The notes under the pieces were generated by a model, which did not search any database, was not told the DNA's origin, and was given only the letters and a program-made list of their open reading frames with translations. From positions 1-39,436 of the forward strand of contig NZ_JSAK01000016.1 of NCBI RefSeq assembly GCF_000802965.1: a DNA stretch of 39,436 nt, read 5' to 3'. Positions 10,815-19,493 of this stretch are shown here, one piece after another (position 1 is the stretch's first letter; the number at the start of each line of letters is the position of its first letter). The position numbers and the translations under genes are program-made. The stretch is from Pseudomonas fluorescens. GTDB taxonomy: Bacteria > Pseudomonadota > Gammaproteobacteria > Pseudomonadales > Pseudomonadaceae.

Positions 10815-10864
10815 TCGGCACGGCTGTTGCAGTGTTTCAGCCTCTTATTCTTTGGGGGTGCTCC

Positions 10865-12802
10865 ATGCAGTTCTGGCGACGCAGTATTCAGTGGCAGTTG
10901 ATCCTGAGCATGGGCACCGCCCTGCTGGTCAGTATCCTGATCGTGGTTGGCATTTATACCCTCGTGGTCAACCGCCTCGCCCAGAGCTATCTGGTCGAAC
11001 AAGCGCTGCCGTCGAGCATCGAAGCGATGCGCAACGACATCGAGCGCATCCTCGTTCAACCACTCACCGCCGCCAAGGACATCGCCAGCAACAGCATGGT
11101 GCGCGACTGGCTGGCCGAGGGTGAAAACAGTGCCCAGAGCGCTACGTTCACCACTTACCTCGAAGGCATCCGCGCCGAACACAAAGCCTTTACCGCGCTG
11201 ATCGTCGGCACCGCATCCAATCATTACTACACCGAGAAAGGTCTGGACCGCACCCTCAGTCGCTCCAACCCCAAGGACGCCTGGTTCTATGCGTTTCTCG
11301 ACAGCAACCAGCCGCGCACCCTCAATATCGACAACGACACGGCCACCGGAGAATTGGCGCTTTTCATCGACCTTAAAGTCGAGAAGGCCGGCAAAGTCGT
11401 GGGCGTTGCCGGGCTTGGCCTGAGCATGAAAGAGCTGTCGGAGCTGATTCACAACTTCAGCTTCGGGGAGCGCGGCAAGGTCTATCTCGTGCGTTCTGAC
11501 GGTTTGATCCAGGTTCATCCTGAGGCGCAATTCAGCGGCAAACGCACCTTGGCTGAACAGATTGGTGACCCGGCGGCACAAGCGGTCATGGGTCAAAAAA
11601 ATGCCACCAACAGTGGCTTCCAACGTGACGGCGAAGACTTTCTCGCGTTGAGTCTGCCACTGCGCGATCTCGGCTGGACCCTGGTGGCCGAAGTGCCGCA
11701 GTCGCAAATCTACGCCGAGGCCCGCCGCGCCATGTGGATGAGCAGCGGCATCGGCCTGGCGGTGGCGCTGGTGTGCCTGTTGCTGGTGGTGTTGCTGGCC
11801 CGTGGGCTGGTGCGACCGATTCGGCAGGTAACAGCAGCGCTGGTCGCTATCGGTAGCGGTGGTGGGGATTTGACCCATCGTCTGGATGCCAGCCGCGCCG
11901 ATGAATTGGGTGATCTGGCGCGCGGTTTCAATCGGTTCCTCGACAGTCAGCGCGACATGATCGGTGAAGTGCTGACCACCAGCGAACGCTTGCGCACGGC
12001 TGTTGGCCAAGTGGCGCGGGTGGTGGACAACACCGCCGAACGCTCGGGACGCCAGCAGGAAATGACCGACATGGTCGCCACGGCTGTCCATGAAATGGGC
12101 CTGACCGTGCAGGAAATCGCGCAGAACGCCGGCAACGCGGCCGTCGCTTCGCAAAATGCGCGGGACGAGGCGATGCAGGCGCGGGAAGTGGTCGGCGGTT
12201 CGATCCGCCATATAGAAAGCATGTCCGATGAAATCGGCCTCGCGGCGGGCGCGGTGGGTGAGTTGGCGAATCAGGTCGCGTCCATCGATCAGGTGTTGGC
12301 GGTGATTCGCGGGATTTCCGAGCAGACCAACTTGCTGGCGCTCAACGCGGCCATTGAAGCGGCGCGGGCTGGCGACATGGGGCGCGGTTTTGCGGTGGTG
12401 GCTGATGAAGTGCGGACCCTTGCGCGGCGCACGCAATCGTCCACCGATGAGATTCAGCAAATGATCGGCAGTCTCAAGCAAGGCGCGGAAAACGCGGTGT
12501 CATCGATGCATTCCGGGCAAGCGGCGACCGGCACCGGCGTTGAGTCGAGCCAGCGTACGGGGGCTTCGTTGACGGCGATTACCGGACAGGTCGAGCGCAT
12601 CAGCGACATGAACCATCAGGTGGCGACGGCGACGGAAGAGCAGTCGGCGGTGACTGAAGAGATCAACCGCAACGTGCAGGGGATTTCCGATTTGGCCCGG
12701 GCGACGGCGGGGGAGGTCAGGGCGTGTCGTGAGGATTGCCAGACGTTGCAGCGGTTGGCAGATGATCTGGCACGGCAGATGGGTGGGTTCAAGCTGAGTT
12801 AA
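10865..12802 (+). CDS. Methyl-accepting chemotaxis protein, dCACHE-type sensor
   Basis: Chemoreceptor of 645 residues. TM1 lies at about 10-35, a large periplasmic sensor at about 36-285 and TM2 at about 290-312, followed by HAMP and the conserved signalling tip [20 protein letters not shown]. The sensor shows dCACHE-like features: the DAWFYAF stretch, then [16 protein letters not shown] and later [16 protein letters not shown]. dCACHE domains usually bind small organic ligands such as amino acids or purines; the ligand is not readable here. ATG at 10865 follows GGGGGTGCTCC; the in-frame extension to 10793 has no family character. There is no C-terminal pentapeptide. A palindromic operator-like site lies 50 bp upstream and a REP pair follows the stop by 9 bp. 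Confidence 0.92.
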   Translation: MQFWRRSIQWQLILSMGTALLVSILIVVGIYTLVVNRLAQSYLVEQALPSSIEAMRNDIERILVQPLTAAKDIASNSMVRDWLAEGENSAQSATFTTYLEGIRAEHKAFTALIVGTASNHYYTEKGLDRTLSRSNPKDAWFYAFLDSNQPRTLNIDNDTATGELALFIDLKVEKAGKVVGVAGLGLSMKELSELIHNFSFGERGKVYLVRSDGLIQVHPEAQFSGKRTLAEQIGDPAAQAVMGQKNATNSGFQRDGEDFLALSLPLRDLGWTLVAEVPQSQIYAEARRAMWMSSGIGLAVALVCLLLVVLLARGLVRPIRQVTAALVAIGSGGGDLTHRLDASRADELGDLARGFNRFLDSQRDMIGEVLTTSERLRTAVGQVARVVDNTAERSGRQQEMTDMVATAVHEMGLTVQEIAQNAGNAAVASQNARDEAMQAREVVGGSIRHIESMSDEIGLAAGAVGELANQVASIDQVLAVIRGISEQTNLLALNAAIEAARAGDMGRGFAVVADEVRTLARRTQSSTDEIQQMIGSLKQGAENAVSSMHSGQAATGTGVESSQRTGASLTAITGQVERISDMNHQVATATEEQSAVTEEINRNVQGISDLARATAGEVRACREDCQTLQRLADDLARQMGGFKLS

Positions 12803-12811
12803 GAGACAACT

Positions 12812-12946
12812 TTGTGGCGAGGGAGCTTGCTCCCGCTGGAGTGCGAAGCGCTCCCAAATCCGGCAACCCGGGTATATGTGATGCACCGAGTTGCCTGTAT
12901 TTGCGGCTGCTTCGCAGCCGAGCGGGAGCAAGCTCCCTCGCCACAA
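12812..12946. repeat. REP pair, family A
   Basis: The left arm TTGTGGCGAGGGAGCTTGCT (continuing CCCG) faces CGGGAGCAAGCTCCCTCGCC (continuing ACAA). The first 50 or so bases are nearly identical to those of the element at 39316. It lies between convergent genes (MCP and acyl-CoA dehydrogenase) and may serve as a bidirectional transcript end. Confidence 0.85.
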
Positions 12947-12960
12947 AAACTTGCCAGTCG

Positions 12961-14763
12961 TCAGAACCACTCATCCTGCATACCCAGGCAAACATCATCC
13001 CGAGCCTCAAGTATCGCCAGTTCATGATGGCAACCCGGTACTTCCCAGGTCAGGAAGTACCGTGCCGCCTGCAACTTGCCTTTATAGAAACTCACATCCG
13101 CCGCATTGCCCTTGGCCAAACCTTCCTCGGCGCGAATCGCCTGTTCCAGCCAGCGCCAGCCAATGACGGTGTGGCCGAACACCTTCAAGTACAGCGCCGA
13201 GTTTGCCAGGCTGCTGTTGACCTTGCCTTGGGCCAGATCGGTCAGCAGGCCGATTGTCACGGTTTGCAGGCGGGCCACCAGTTGCTCCAGCGGCTCGCGC
13301 AGTGCGGTCAGTGAATCATGGGCCTGTGCGCGTTCGGCAGTGTCGCCGATCAGGCGGATAAGTTGCTTGAGCCCGGCACCGCCGTTCTGCGCCAGTTTCC
13401 GCCCAAGCAAATCCAGCGATTGAATGCCGTGGGTGCCTTCGTGGATCGGGTTCAGGCGGTTGTCGCGGTAGTACTGCTCCACCGGATATTCGCGGGTGTA
13501 GCCGTGACCGCCGAGAATCTGGATCGCCAGTTCGTTGGCCTTCAGGCAAAACTCCGACGGCCAGGATTTGACGATGGGCGTCAGCAGATCCAGCAGCTCA
13601 TGAGCCTGCTTGCGTTCGGCTTCAGTCTCTAGCGTGGTGGTGTCATCGAACAGTCGTGCGGCGTACAAACCGAGGTCGAACGAACCTTCGACGTAAGCTT
13701 TCTGGGTCAGCAGCATGCGTTTGACGTCGGCGTGCTGAATGATTGCCACCGGCGCAGTGTTCGGGTCCTTGCTGTCTGGCACGCGACCTTGCGGACGTTC
13801 GCGGGCGTACTCCAGCGAATACAAGTAACCGGCGTAGCCGAGCATCACCGCGCCCATGCCGACGCCGATCCGCGCCTCGTTCATCATCTGGAACATGTAG
13901 CTCAAGCCATGATGCGGCTTGCCCACCAAATAGCCGACACACTCACCGTTATCGCCGAAGTTAAGCGCTGTCGACGTGGTGCCGCGCCAACCCATCTTGT
14001 GGAACAGGCCTGCGAGCAATACGTCGTTACGCTTGCCGAGGCTGCCGTCATCGTTGACCAGGAATTTGGGCACGATGAACAGCGAAATACCCTTCACCCC
14101 GGCCGGCGCATCTGGCAACTTGGCCAGCACCATGTGCACGATGTTTTCCGACAGCGGGTGATCGCCGCCGGAGATGAAGATCTTGTTGCCCTTGAGGCGA
14201 TAAGTGCCGTCAGACGCCGGCTCGGCGCGTGTACGAATATCCGACAGCGATGAACCGGCGTGCGGCTCGGTCAGGGCCATGGTGCCGAAGAAGCGTCCGT
14301 CGATCATCGGTTGCAGAAACCGGCGTTTCTGCTGGTCGGTGCCGAAGCTCTCGATCAGGTTTGCCGCGCCCATGGTCAGGAACGGGTACGAAGTCGACGC
14401 GGCGTTGGCCGATTGGAAATGCGCAAAGCAAGCCTGGGACAGCAGTGTAGGAAGTTGCATGCCGCCGGCTTCGAAACTGCGCGCCGCGTTGAGGAAACCG
14501 GCTTCGAGGAAGGCATCCACCGCCGGTTTCACTTCCGGAATCAGAATCGCCTGACCGTCTTCATAGCGCGGTTCGTTCTCGTCACCCTTGCGGTTGTGCG
14601 GGGCGAAGAATTTTTCCGCGATGTTACGGGCGGTGCCGAGGGCGGCATCGAAGGTTTCGCGGTTGTGCTCGGCAAAACGCTCACGCTGGGTCAGGCCCTC
14701 GGCATCGAGGACTTCATACAGCTCGAAAGCCAGATTGCGGGAACTGAGCAACGTCTCGGACAT
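12961..14763 (-). CDS. Acyl-CoA dehydrogenase (600-residue class)
   Basis: FAD-dependent enzyme that introduces the alpha-beta double bond in acyl-CoA. The order is N-terminal helical domain, then the FAD and substrate region with MALTEPHAGSSLSDIRTRA, MGWRGTSTTALNFGD-like core and the C-terminal LGGHGYTREYPVEQYYRD motif, followed by an extra helical C-terminal domain (about 470-600). Length near 600 matches the long class with additional N- and C-terminal domains rather than the 380-residue type. ATG at 14763 has AAAGGTAGG upstream. The position next to the rlmJ/msrA block matches PA5020. The acyl chain preference cannot be read from sequence. Confidence 0.9.
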   Translation of the reverse strand: MSETLLSSRNLAFELYEVLDAEGLTQRERFAEHNRETFDAALGTARNIAEKFFAPHNRKGDENEPRYEDGQAILIPEVKPAVDAFLEAGFLNAARSFEAGGMQLPTLLSQACFAHFQSANAASTSYPFLTMGAANLIESFGTDQQKRRFLQPMIDGRFFGTMALTEPHAGSSLSDIRTRAEPASDGTYRLKGNKIFISGGDHPLSENIVHMVLAKLPDAPAGVKGISLFIVPKFLVNDDGSLGKRNDVLLAGLFHKMGWRGTTSTALNFGDNGECVGYLVGKPHHGLSYMFQMMNEARIGVGMGAVMLGYAGYLYSLEYARERPQGRVPDSKDPNTAPVAIIQHADVKRMLLTQKAYVEGSFDLGLYAARLFDDTTTLETEAERKQAHELLDLLTPIVKSWPSEFCLKANELAIQILGGHGYTREYPVEQYYRDNRLNPIHEGTHGIQSLDLLGRKLAQNGGAGLKQLIRLIGDTAERAQAHDSLTALREPLEQLVARLQTVTIGLLTDLAQGKVNSSLANSALYLKVFGHTVIGWRWLEQAIRAEEGLAKGNAADVSFYKGKLQAARYFLTWEVPGCHHELAILEARDDVCLGMQDEWF

Positions 14764-14881
14764 GGCGGCCTACCTTTTATTGGGATGGGCCGAGTCTAGG
14801 CGTGGGAATAAAGGCTGAACAGGATGATTGATGAGCGTGATGTTGGAGCCGGGCGCCGACTTAGCAAACACCCCAAAACAA

Positions 14882-14973
14882 CTGTGGGAGCTGGCTTGCC
14901 AGCGATGGCGTCAGATCAGTCACTATCGAGGGTGACTGACACATCGCTATCGCTGGCAAGCCAGCTCCCACAG
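14882..14973. repeat. REP pair, family C
   Basis: CTGTGGGAGCTGGCTTGCCA (14882-14901, continuing GCGATGG) is mirrored by ATCGCTGGCAAGCCAGCTCC (continuing CACAG). It lies between the start of the acyl-CoA dehydrogenase gene and the end of putA. Confidence 0.85.
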
Positions 14974-14984
14974 GTTTTTTGCTG

Positions 14985-15011
14985 AACCGGGCACCTATGC
15001 AGTGCCCGGTT
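14985..15011 (-). terminator. Hairpin just past the putA stop
   Basis: AACCGGGCAC (14985-14994) pairs with GTGCCCGGTT (15002-15011) around a 7-base loop, 7 bp beyond the putA stop. No U-tract follows on the putA strand, so it is a transcript-end hairpin or weak terminator rather than a canonical one. Confidence 0.5.
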
Positions 15012-15018
15012 ATCGGTT

Positions 15019-18000
15019 TTAGCCGATGGTCATCAAGCTGGCATTACCACCCGCCGCAGCCGTGTTAACACTCAACGCCCGCTCAATTACCAAACGCTCC
15101 AGCGCAATGTTGGTCTCACCTTGGGACAGCCCGTGAACCCCAACAATCGCGCCGGCACGCTTGGCCACTTGCTGGCAAACCGCACGCAGCTGATCGGAAT
15201 GGCCGTGATGCAGAACTGCATCAAACACCACTTCGTCCTTGTTCCAGTCGGAAACCAGCTTGATGCGCCCCTGAATGTCCTTCGGCAGACGTGCGAACAG
15301 TGCCTTGGTCAGGTCAGCTTCCGGCCATACCGCCGAACCGCCGACAGCCAATACCGCCGCCAGTTGCGTCAGCAAATCGCCTTCGACTTCCGCCAGGCAC
15401 AGCACGTGTTCACGCGGCAGAATCGCATAGCTGTTGCGCTCGCCGGTCGGGCCGGCCAGGACGCGGGTGATCCCGCTTTGCGATTGCGCGGCGAACTGCA
15501 CGCACAGGGTGCTCAGGTCGGCGAACTTGTTGCTGTCGGCCCAGGTTTTCAGGGCGGTTAGCGGTTTGCTCATGGCTTCACGCAGACGAACGTCCGGCGC
15601 TGCGATGGCGTCGCCGCGAGCGAAGGATTGTTCGATTGCATCGGTAGGACGTGTCGACAGCAGGCGGTACAGGTACAGCGGACCACCGGCCTTCGGGCCA
15701 GTACCCGACAGACCTTCGCCGCCGAACGGTTGCACGCCGACCACAGCACCCACGATGTTGCGGTTTACATAGACGTTACCGGCATTGACGTTGTCGATCA
15801 CCTTGGCGATTGTCTCGTCGATACGGGTGTGCACGCCCAGCGTCAGGCCGTAGCCGGAAGCGTTGATCTGAGCGATCAGTTGGTCGATGTCTTTGCGCTT
15901 GTAACGAACCACGTGCAGCACCGGGCCGAAGATCTCCCGTTGCAGTTCGTCGAAGCTTTCCAGTTCGATCAGGGTCGGCATCACGAAGGTGCCGCGTTTG
16001 ACTTCTTCAGCATCGGCGATGGCCACCTGGTACACGCTGCGACCTTTGTCGCGCATGGCCTGGATGTGCTTCTCGATACCAGCCTTGGCTTCGGCGTCGA
16101 TGACCGGGCCGATGTCCACGGACAAACGCTCCGGGTTGCCGAGACGGCTTTCAGCCATGGCGCCCTTGAGCATTTCGATGACACGGTCGGCGGAATCTTC
16201 CTGCAAGCACAGAACCCGCAATGCCGAGCAGCGCTGGCCGGCGCTGTCGAAGGCCGATGACACGACGTCGATGACCACTTGTTCAGTCAGCGCCGAAGAG
16301 TCGACGATCATCGCGTTCTGGCCGCCGGTTTCGGCGATCAGCGGAATCGGACGGCCCTGGGCATCCAGGCGACCGGCGATGTTGCGTTGCAGCAAGCGAG
16401 CGACTTCGGTGGAACCAGTGAACATCACGCCTTTGACGCGATCGTCGCCCACCAGGCCGGCGCCGACGGTTTCGCCACGGCCCGGCAGCAGTTGCAGCAC
16501 GCCTTCCGGAATCCCGGCTTCGAGCAGCAGGCGCACGGCCTGAGCCGCGATCAGTGGAGTCTGCTCGGCAGGTTTGGCCAGTACCGGGTTACCGGCAGCC
16601 AGTGCGGCGGCGACTTGACCACTGAAGATTGCCAGCGGGAAGTTCCACGGGCTGATGCACACCACTGGGCCTAGCGGACGGTGGGCGTCGTTGGTGAAAT
16701 CGTTGCGTGCCTGCACCGCGTAATAACGCAGGAAGTCCACGGCTTCACGCACTTCGGCGATGGCGTTGGCGAAGGTCTTGCCGGCTTCGCGGGCCAGCAG
16801 GCCCATCAGCGGCTGGATCTCGCCTTCCATCAAATCGGCGGCACGTTCCAGGATCGCAGCGCGTTCGGCGGGCGGAGTGGCCTGCCAGATCGGTGCGGCG
16901 TTCAGCGCGCACTGGATGGCATTGTCGACGTCTTCGACGGTGGCTTCCTGTACATGGCCGACCACGTCACGCAGATCGGACGGGTTCAGCACAGGTGCAG
17001 GGGTTTCAGTGCTGGAAGCGCAGCCGAGCATCGGCGCGGCTTTCCAGTGGTTGTGAGCGGTTGCCAGCAAGGCGCAGGACAGGGAAGCCAGGCGATGTTC
17101 GTTGGCCATGTCGATGCCGCTGGAGTTGGCGCGTTCCGAACCGTACAGGTCACGCGGCAGCGGAATACGCGGGTGCGGCAGGCCGAAGCCACCTTCCACG
17201 GTCGCCATCTGCTCGATGCTGGCTACCGGATCGGCTACCAGTTCCTGAATCGAAATCGACTGGTCGGCAATGCGGTTGACGAACGAGGTGTTCGCGCCGT
17301 TTTCCAGCAGGCGACGTACCAGGTACGCCAGCAGGGTTTCATGGGTGCCGACCGGTGCGTACACGCGGCATGGACGGTTCAGCTTGCCTTCGGAAACTTT
17401 ACCTACAACTTGCTCGTACAGCGGTTCACCCATGCCGTGCAGGCACTGGAATTCGTACTGGCCCGGGTAATAGTTCTGACCGGCGATGTGATAAATAGCC
17501 GACAGGGTGTGGGCGTTGTGTGTGGCGAACTGCGGGTAGATGACTTCCGGTACCGACAGCAGTTTGCGTGCGCAAGCGATGTAGGAAACGTCGGTGTACA
17601 CCTTGCGGGTGTAGACCGGATAGCCTTCCAGACCTTCGACCTGGGCGCGCTTGATCTCGCTGTCCCAGTACGCGCCTTTTACCAGACGGATCATCAGGCG
17701 ATGACGGCTGCGGCGAGCCAGGTCGATCACGTAGTCGATCACGTACGGGCAACGCTTCTGGTAAGCCTGGATGACGAAACCGATGCCGTTCCAGCCAGTC
17801 AGTTGCGGCTCGAAGCACAGGCGTTCGAGCAGATCGAGCGACAGTTCGAGGCGGTCGGCTTCCTCGGCGTCGATGTTCAGACCGATGTCGTATTGCTTGG
17901 CCAGCAGGGTCAGCGACAGCAGGCGCGGATACAGCTCATCCATCACGCGCTCGTACTGGGCGCGGCTGTAGCGCGGGTGCAGTGCGGACAGCTTGATGGA

Positions 18001-18969
18001 GATGCCTGGACCTTCATAAATCCCACGACCGTGGGACGCTTTGCCGATTGAGTGGATCGCTTGTTCGTACGAAGCGAGGTACTTCTGCGCGTCGTGTTCG
18101 GTCAGTGCAGCTTCGCCGAGCATGTCGTAGGAATAGCGGAAGCCCTTGGCTTCGAATTTACTCGCATTGGCCAGGGCTTCGGCGATGGTTTCGCCGGTGA
18201 CGAACTGCTCGCCCATCAGGCGCATGGCCATGTCGACGCCCTTGCGGATCATCGGCTCGCCGCTCTTGCCGATGATGCGGCTCAGGGACGAGGTCAGGCC
18301 GGCTTCGTTATGAGTGGACACCAGTTTGCCGGTCAGCAGCAGGCCCCAGGTCGCGGCGTTGACGAACAGCGAAGGGCTGTTGCCCAAGTGCGGGTGCCAG
18401 TTGCCGGTGCTGATCTTGTCGCGGATCAGCGCGTCACGGGTGCCTTTGTCCGGGATGCGCAGCAGCGCTTCGGCCAGGCACATCAGCGCCACGCCTTCCT
18501 GGGACGACAGGGAAAATTCCTGCAACAGGCCTTGAACAATGCCTGCACGACCGCCGGCACTCTTCTGATTGCGCAGTTTTTCGGCAATCGAGGCAGCGAG
18601 CTTGTTGGTGGCTTCGGCCATCGGGGCGGGCAGACGCGCTTGCTCGATCAGCATCGGCACCACTTCCGGCTCCGGGCGACGGTAAGCGGCGGTGATCGAA
18701 GCGCGCAGTACCGATTGCGGCAGGATGCTTTCGGCGAATTCGAGGAAGCACTGGTGGGCGTGATCCAGAGGCGCATCGACGGCGTCGTCGGAATCCTTGG
18801 TCAAACCGTTCAGCTCGGTCAGGGTTGCACCACCCTCGAGTTTTTCCAGGTAATTGAAAATTGCCTGCTTGATCAGCCAGTGCGGCGTGCGATCAATCGA
18901 AGTCGCGGCAGCCTTGAGGCGTTCGCGGGTCGGGTCGTCAAGTTTGACCCCAAGGGTGGTGGTAGCCAT
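15019..18969 (-). CDS. putA: Trifunctional PutA: proline dehydrogenase, P5C dehydrogenase, repressor
   Basis: This 1316-residue protein oxidises proline to glutamate in two steps at the membrane face and represses the put genes. The N-terminal ribbon-helix-helix (TTTLGVKLDDPTRERLKAAA) marks the DNA-binding form. The FAD proline dehydrogenase barrel follows (about 260-610, with EFQCLHGMG and RLVKGAYWDSEIKRAQ), then the aldehyde dehydrogenase domain (about 640-1110) with ETGGQNAMIVDSSA and the catalytic Cys in AGQRCSALRVL. A C-terminal domain closes the substrate channel. ATG at 18969 follows GAGGATAAAAAC. It is divergent from putP, with five putative PutA operators between. Likely induced by proline through redox-dependent release from DNA. 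Confidence 0.96.
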   Translation of the reverse strand: MATTTLGVKLDDPTRERLKAAATSIDRTPHWLIKQAIFNYLEKLEGGATLTELNGLTKDSDDAVDAPLDHAHQCFLEFAESILPQSVLRASITAAYRRPEPEVVPMLIEQARLPAPMAEATNKLAASIAEKLRNQKSAGGRAGIVQGLLQEFSLSSQEGVALMCLAEALLRIPDKGTRDALIRDKISTGNWHPHLGNSPSLFVNAATWGLLLTGKLVSTHNEAGLTSSLSRIIGKSGEPMIRKGVDMAMRLMGEQFVTGETIAEALANASKFEAKGFRYSYDMLGEAALTEHDAQKYLASYEQAIHSIGKASHGRGIYEGPGISIKLSALHPRYSRAQYERVMDELYPRLLSLTLLAKQYDIGLNIDAEEADRLELSLDLLERLCFEPQLTGWNGIGFVIQAYQKRCPYVIDYVIDLARRSRHRLMIRLVKGAYWDSEIKRAQVEGLEGYPVYTRKVYTDVSYIACARKLLSVPEVIYPQFATHNAHTLSAIYHIAGQNYYPGQYEFQCLHGMGEPLYEQVVGKVSEGKLNRPCRVYAPVGTHETLLAYLVRRLLENGANTSFVNRIADQSISIQELVADPVASIEQMATVEGGFGLPHPRIPLPRDLYGSERANSSGIDMANEHRLASLSCALLATAHNHWKAAPMLGCASSTETPAPVLNPSDLRDVVGHVQEATVEDVDNAIQCALNAAPIWQATPPAERAAILERAADLMEGEIQPLMGLLAREAGKTFANAIAEVREAVDFLRYYAVQARNDFTNDAHRPLGPVVCISPWNFPLAIFSGQVAAALAAGNPVLAKPAEQTPLIAAQAVRLLLEAGIPEGVLQLLPGRGETVGAGLVGDDRVKGVMFTGSTEVARLLQRNIAGRLDAQGRPIPLIAETGGQNAMIVDSSALTEQVVIDVVSSAFDSAGQRCSALRVLCLQEDSADRVIEMLKGAMAESRLGNPERLSVDIGPVIDAEAKAGIEKHIQAMRDKGRSVYQVAIADAEEVKRGTFVMPTLIELESFDELQREIFGPVLHVVRYKRKDIDQLIAQINASGYGLTLGVHTRIDETIAKVIDNVNAGNVYVNRNIVGAVVGVQPFGGEGLSGTGPKAGGPLYLYRLLSTRPTDAIEQSFARGDAIAAPDVRLREAMSKPLTALKTWADSNKFADLSTLCVQFAAQSQSGITRVLAGPTGERNSYAILPREHVLCLAEVEGDLLTQLAAVLAVGGSAVWPEADLTKALFARLPKDIQGRIKLVSDWNKDEVVFDAVLHHGHSDQLRAVCQQVAKRAGAIVGVHGLSQGETNIALERLVIERALSVNTAAAGGNASLMTIG

Positions 18970-19493
18970 GTTTTTATCCTCATGTTTGCCACGATCGCGT
19001 GGCATCAGCTGGCGGCAAGATTAGCCGTGCGTTGAAAGAGGTGCAACCGGGTGCAACCCTTTTTTTTGCCGGAATATTACGCAGCTCGTCAGGAAATAAA
19101 TTCTGGTACGAACGTCCTGCGCATGCATGGTGCTTTTACTTCTAGAAATGAGGTTGGACTGCGCTAAAAGGGAGCAAAAACAACCGGTTTCGCTGCAAAT
19201 CTGACCGGGTGCAACTAATTCTCAAGAAATGGGTTGCACCTCATTTGCTTTGTTGAATAGGATTCGCGCCCAAGGTGCAACCCAGCTGCATCACGCAATA
19301 CCTGTAGGAGCTCCCGCAGGCTGCGATCCTTTGATCTTGCTTTCAAGCATCAACGTCAAAAGATCGCAACCTTCGGCAGCTCCTACAGGGAATTCATAAA
19401 TGCGCGGGATCCCGAATCGTCTGTCAAACGTCATCGTTTGCGAGCGGTTCACCAGCCGCCGCTACATAAAAACAAAGCCAGGGCGTCACTTAA
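18970..19493. promoter_or_regulatory. put control region with five PutA operator-like hexamers
   Basis: The 524-bp gap between divergent putA and putP holds five copies of GTTGCA or its complement: 19042-19047, 19052-19057, 19210-19215, 19233-19238 and 19276-19281. Four sit in an identical 9-mer GGTGCAACC (either strand) and the fifth differs only at its last base. GTTGCA is the operator core known for E. coli PutA. The first two sites are 10 bp apart, one helical turn. The rest of the gap is AT-richer and carries a REP pair near putP. No small gene was found. Confidence 0.75.
19301..19389. repeat. REP pair, family B
   Basis: CCTGTAGGAGCTCCCGCAGG (19301-19320, continuing CTGCGATC) is mirrored by GATCGCAACCTTCGGCAGCT (continuing CCTACAGG). 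Arms are imperfect in the centre. It lies in the put control region, about 105 bp before putP. Confidence 0.8.

Noticed and set aside
10765..10864. 6S RNA (ssrS) after zapA
   Set aside because: The gap is only 100 bp, too short for the roughly 180-nt RNA, and no matching long stem is seen.
14985..15011. Canonical Rho-independent terminator after putA
   Set aside because: The stem is strong, but A bases rather than T follow on the putA strand, so it is listed only as a possible weak terminator.
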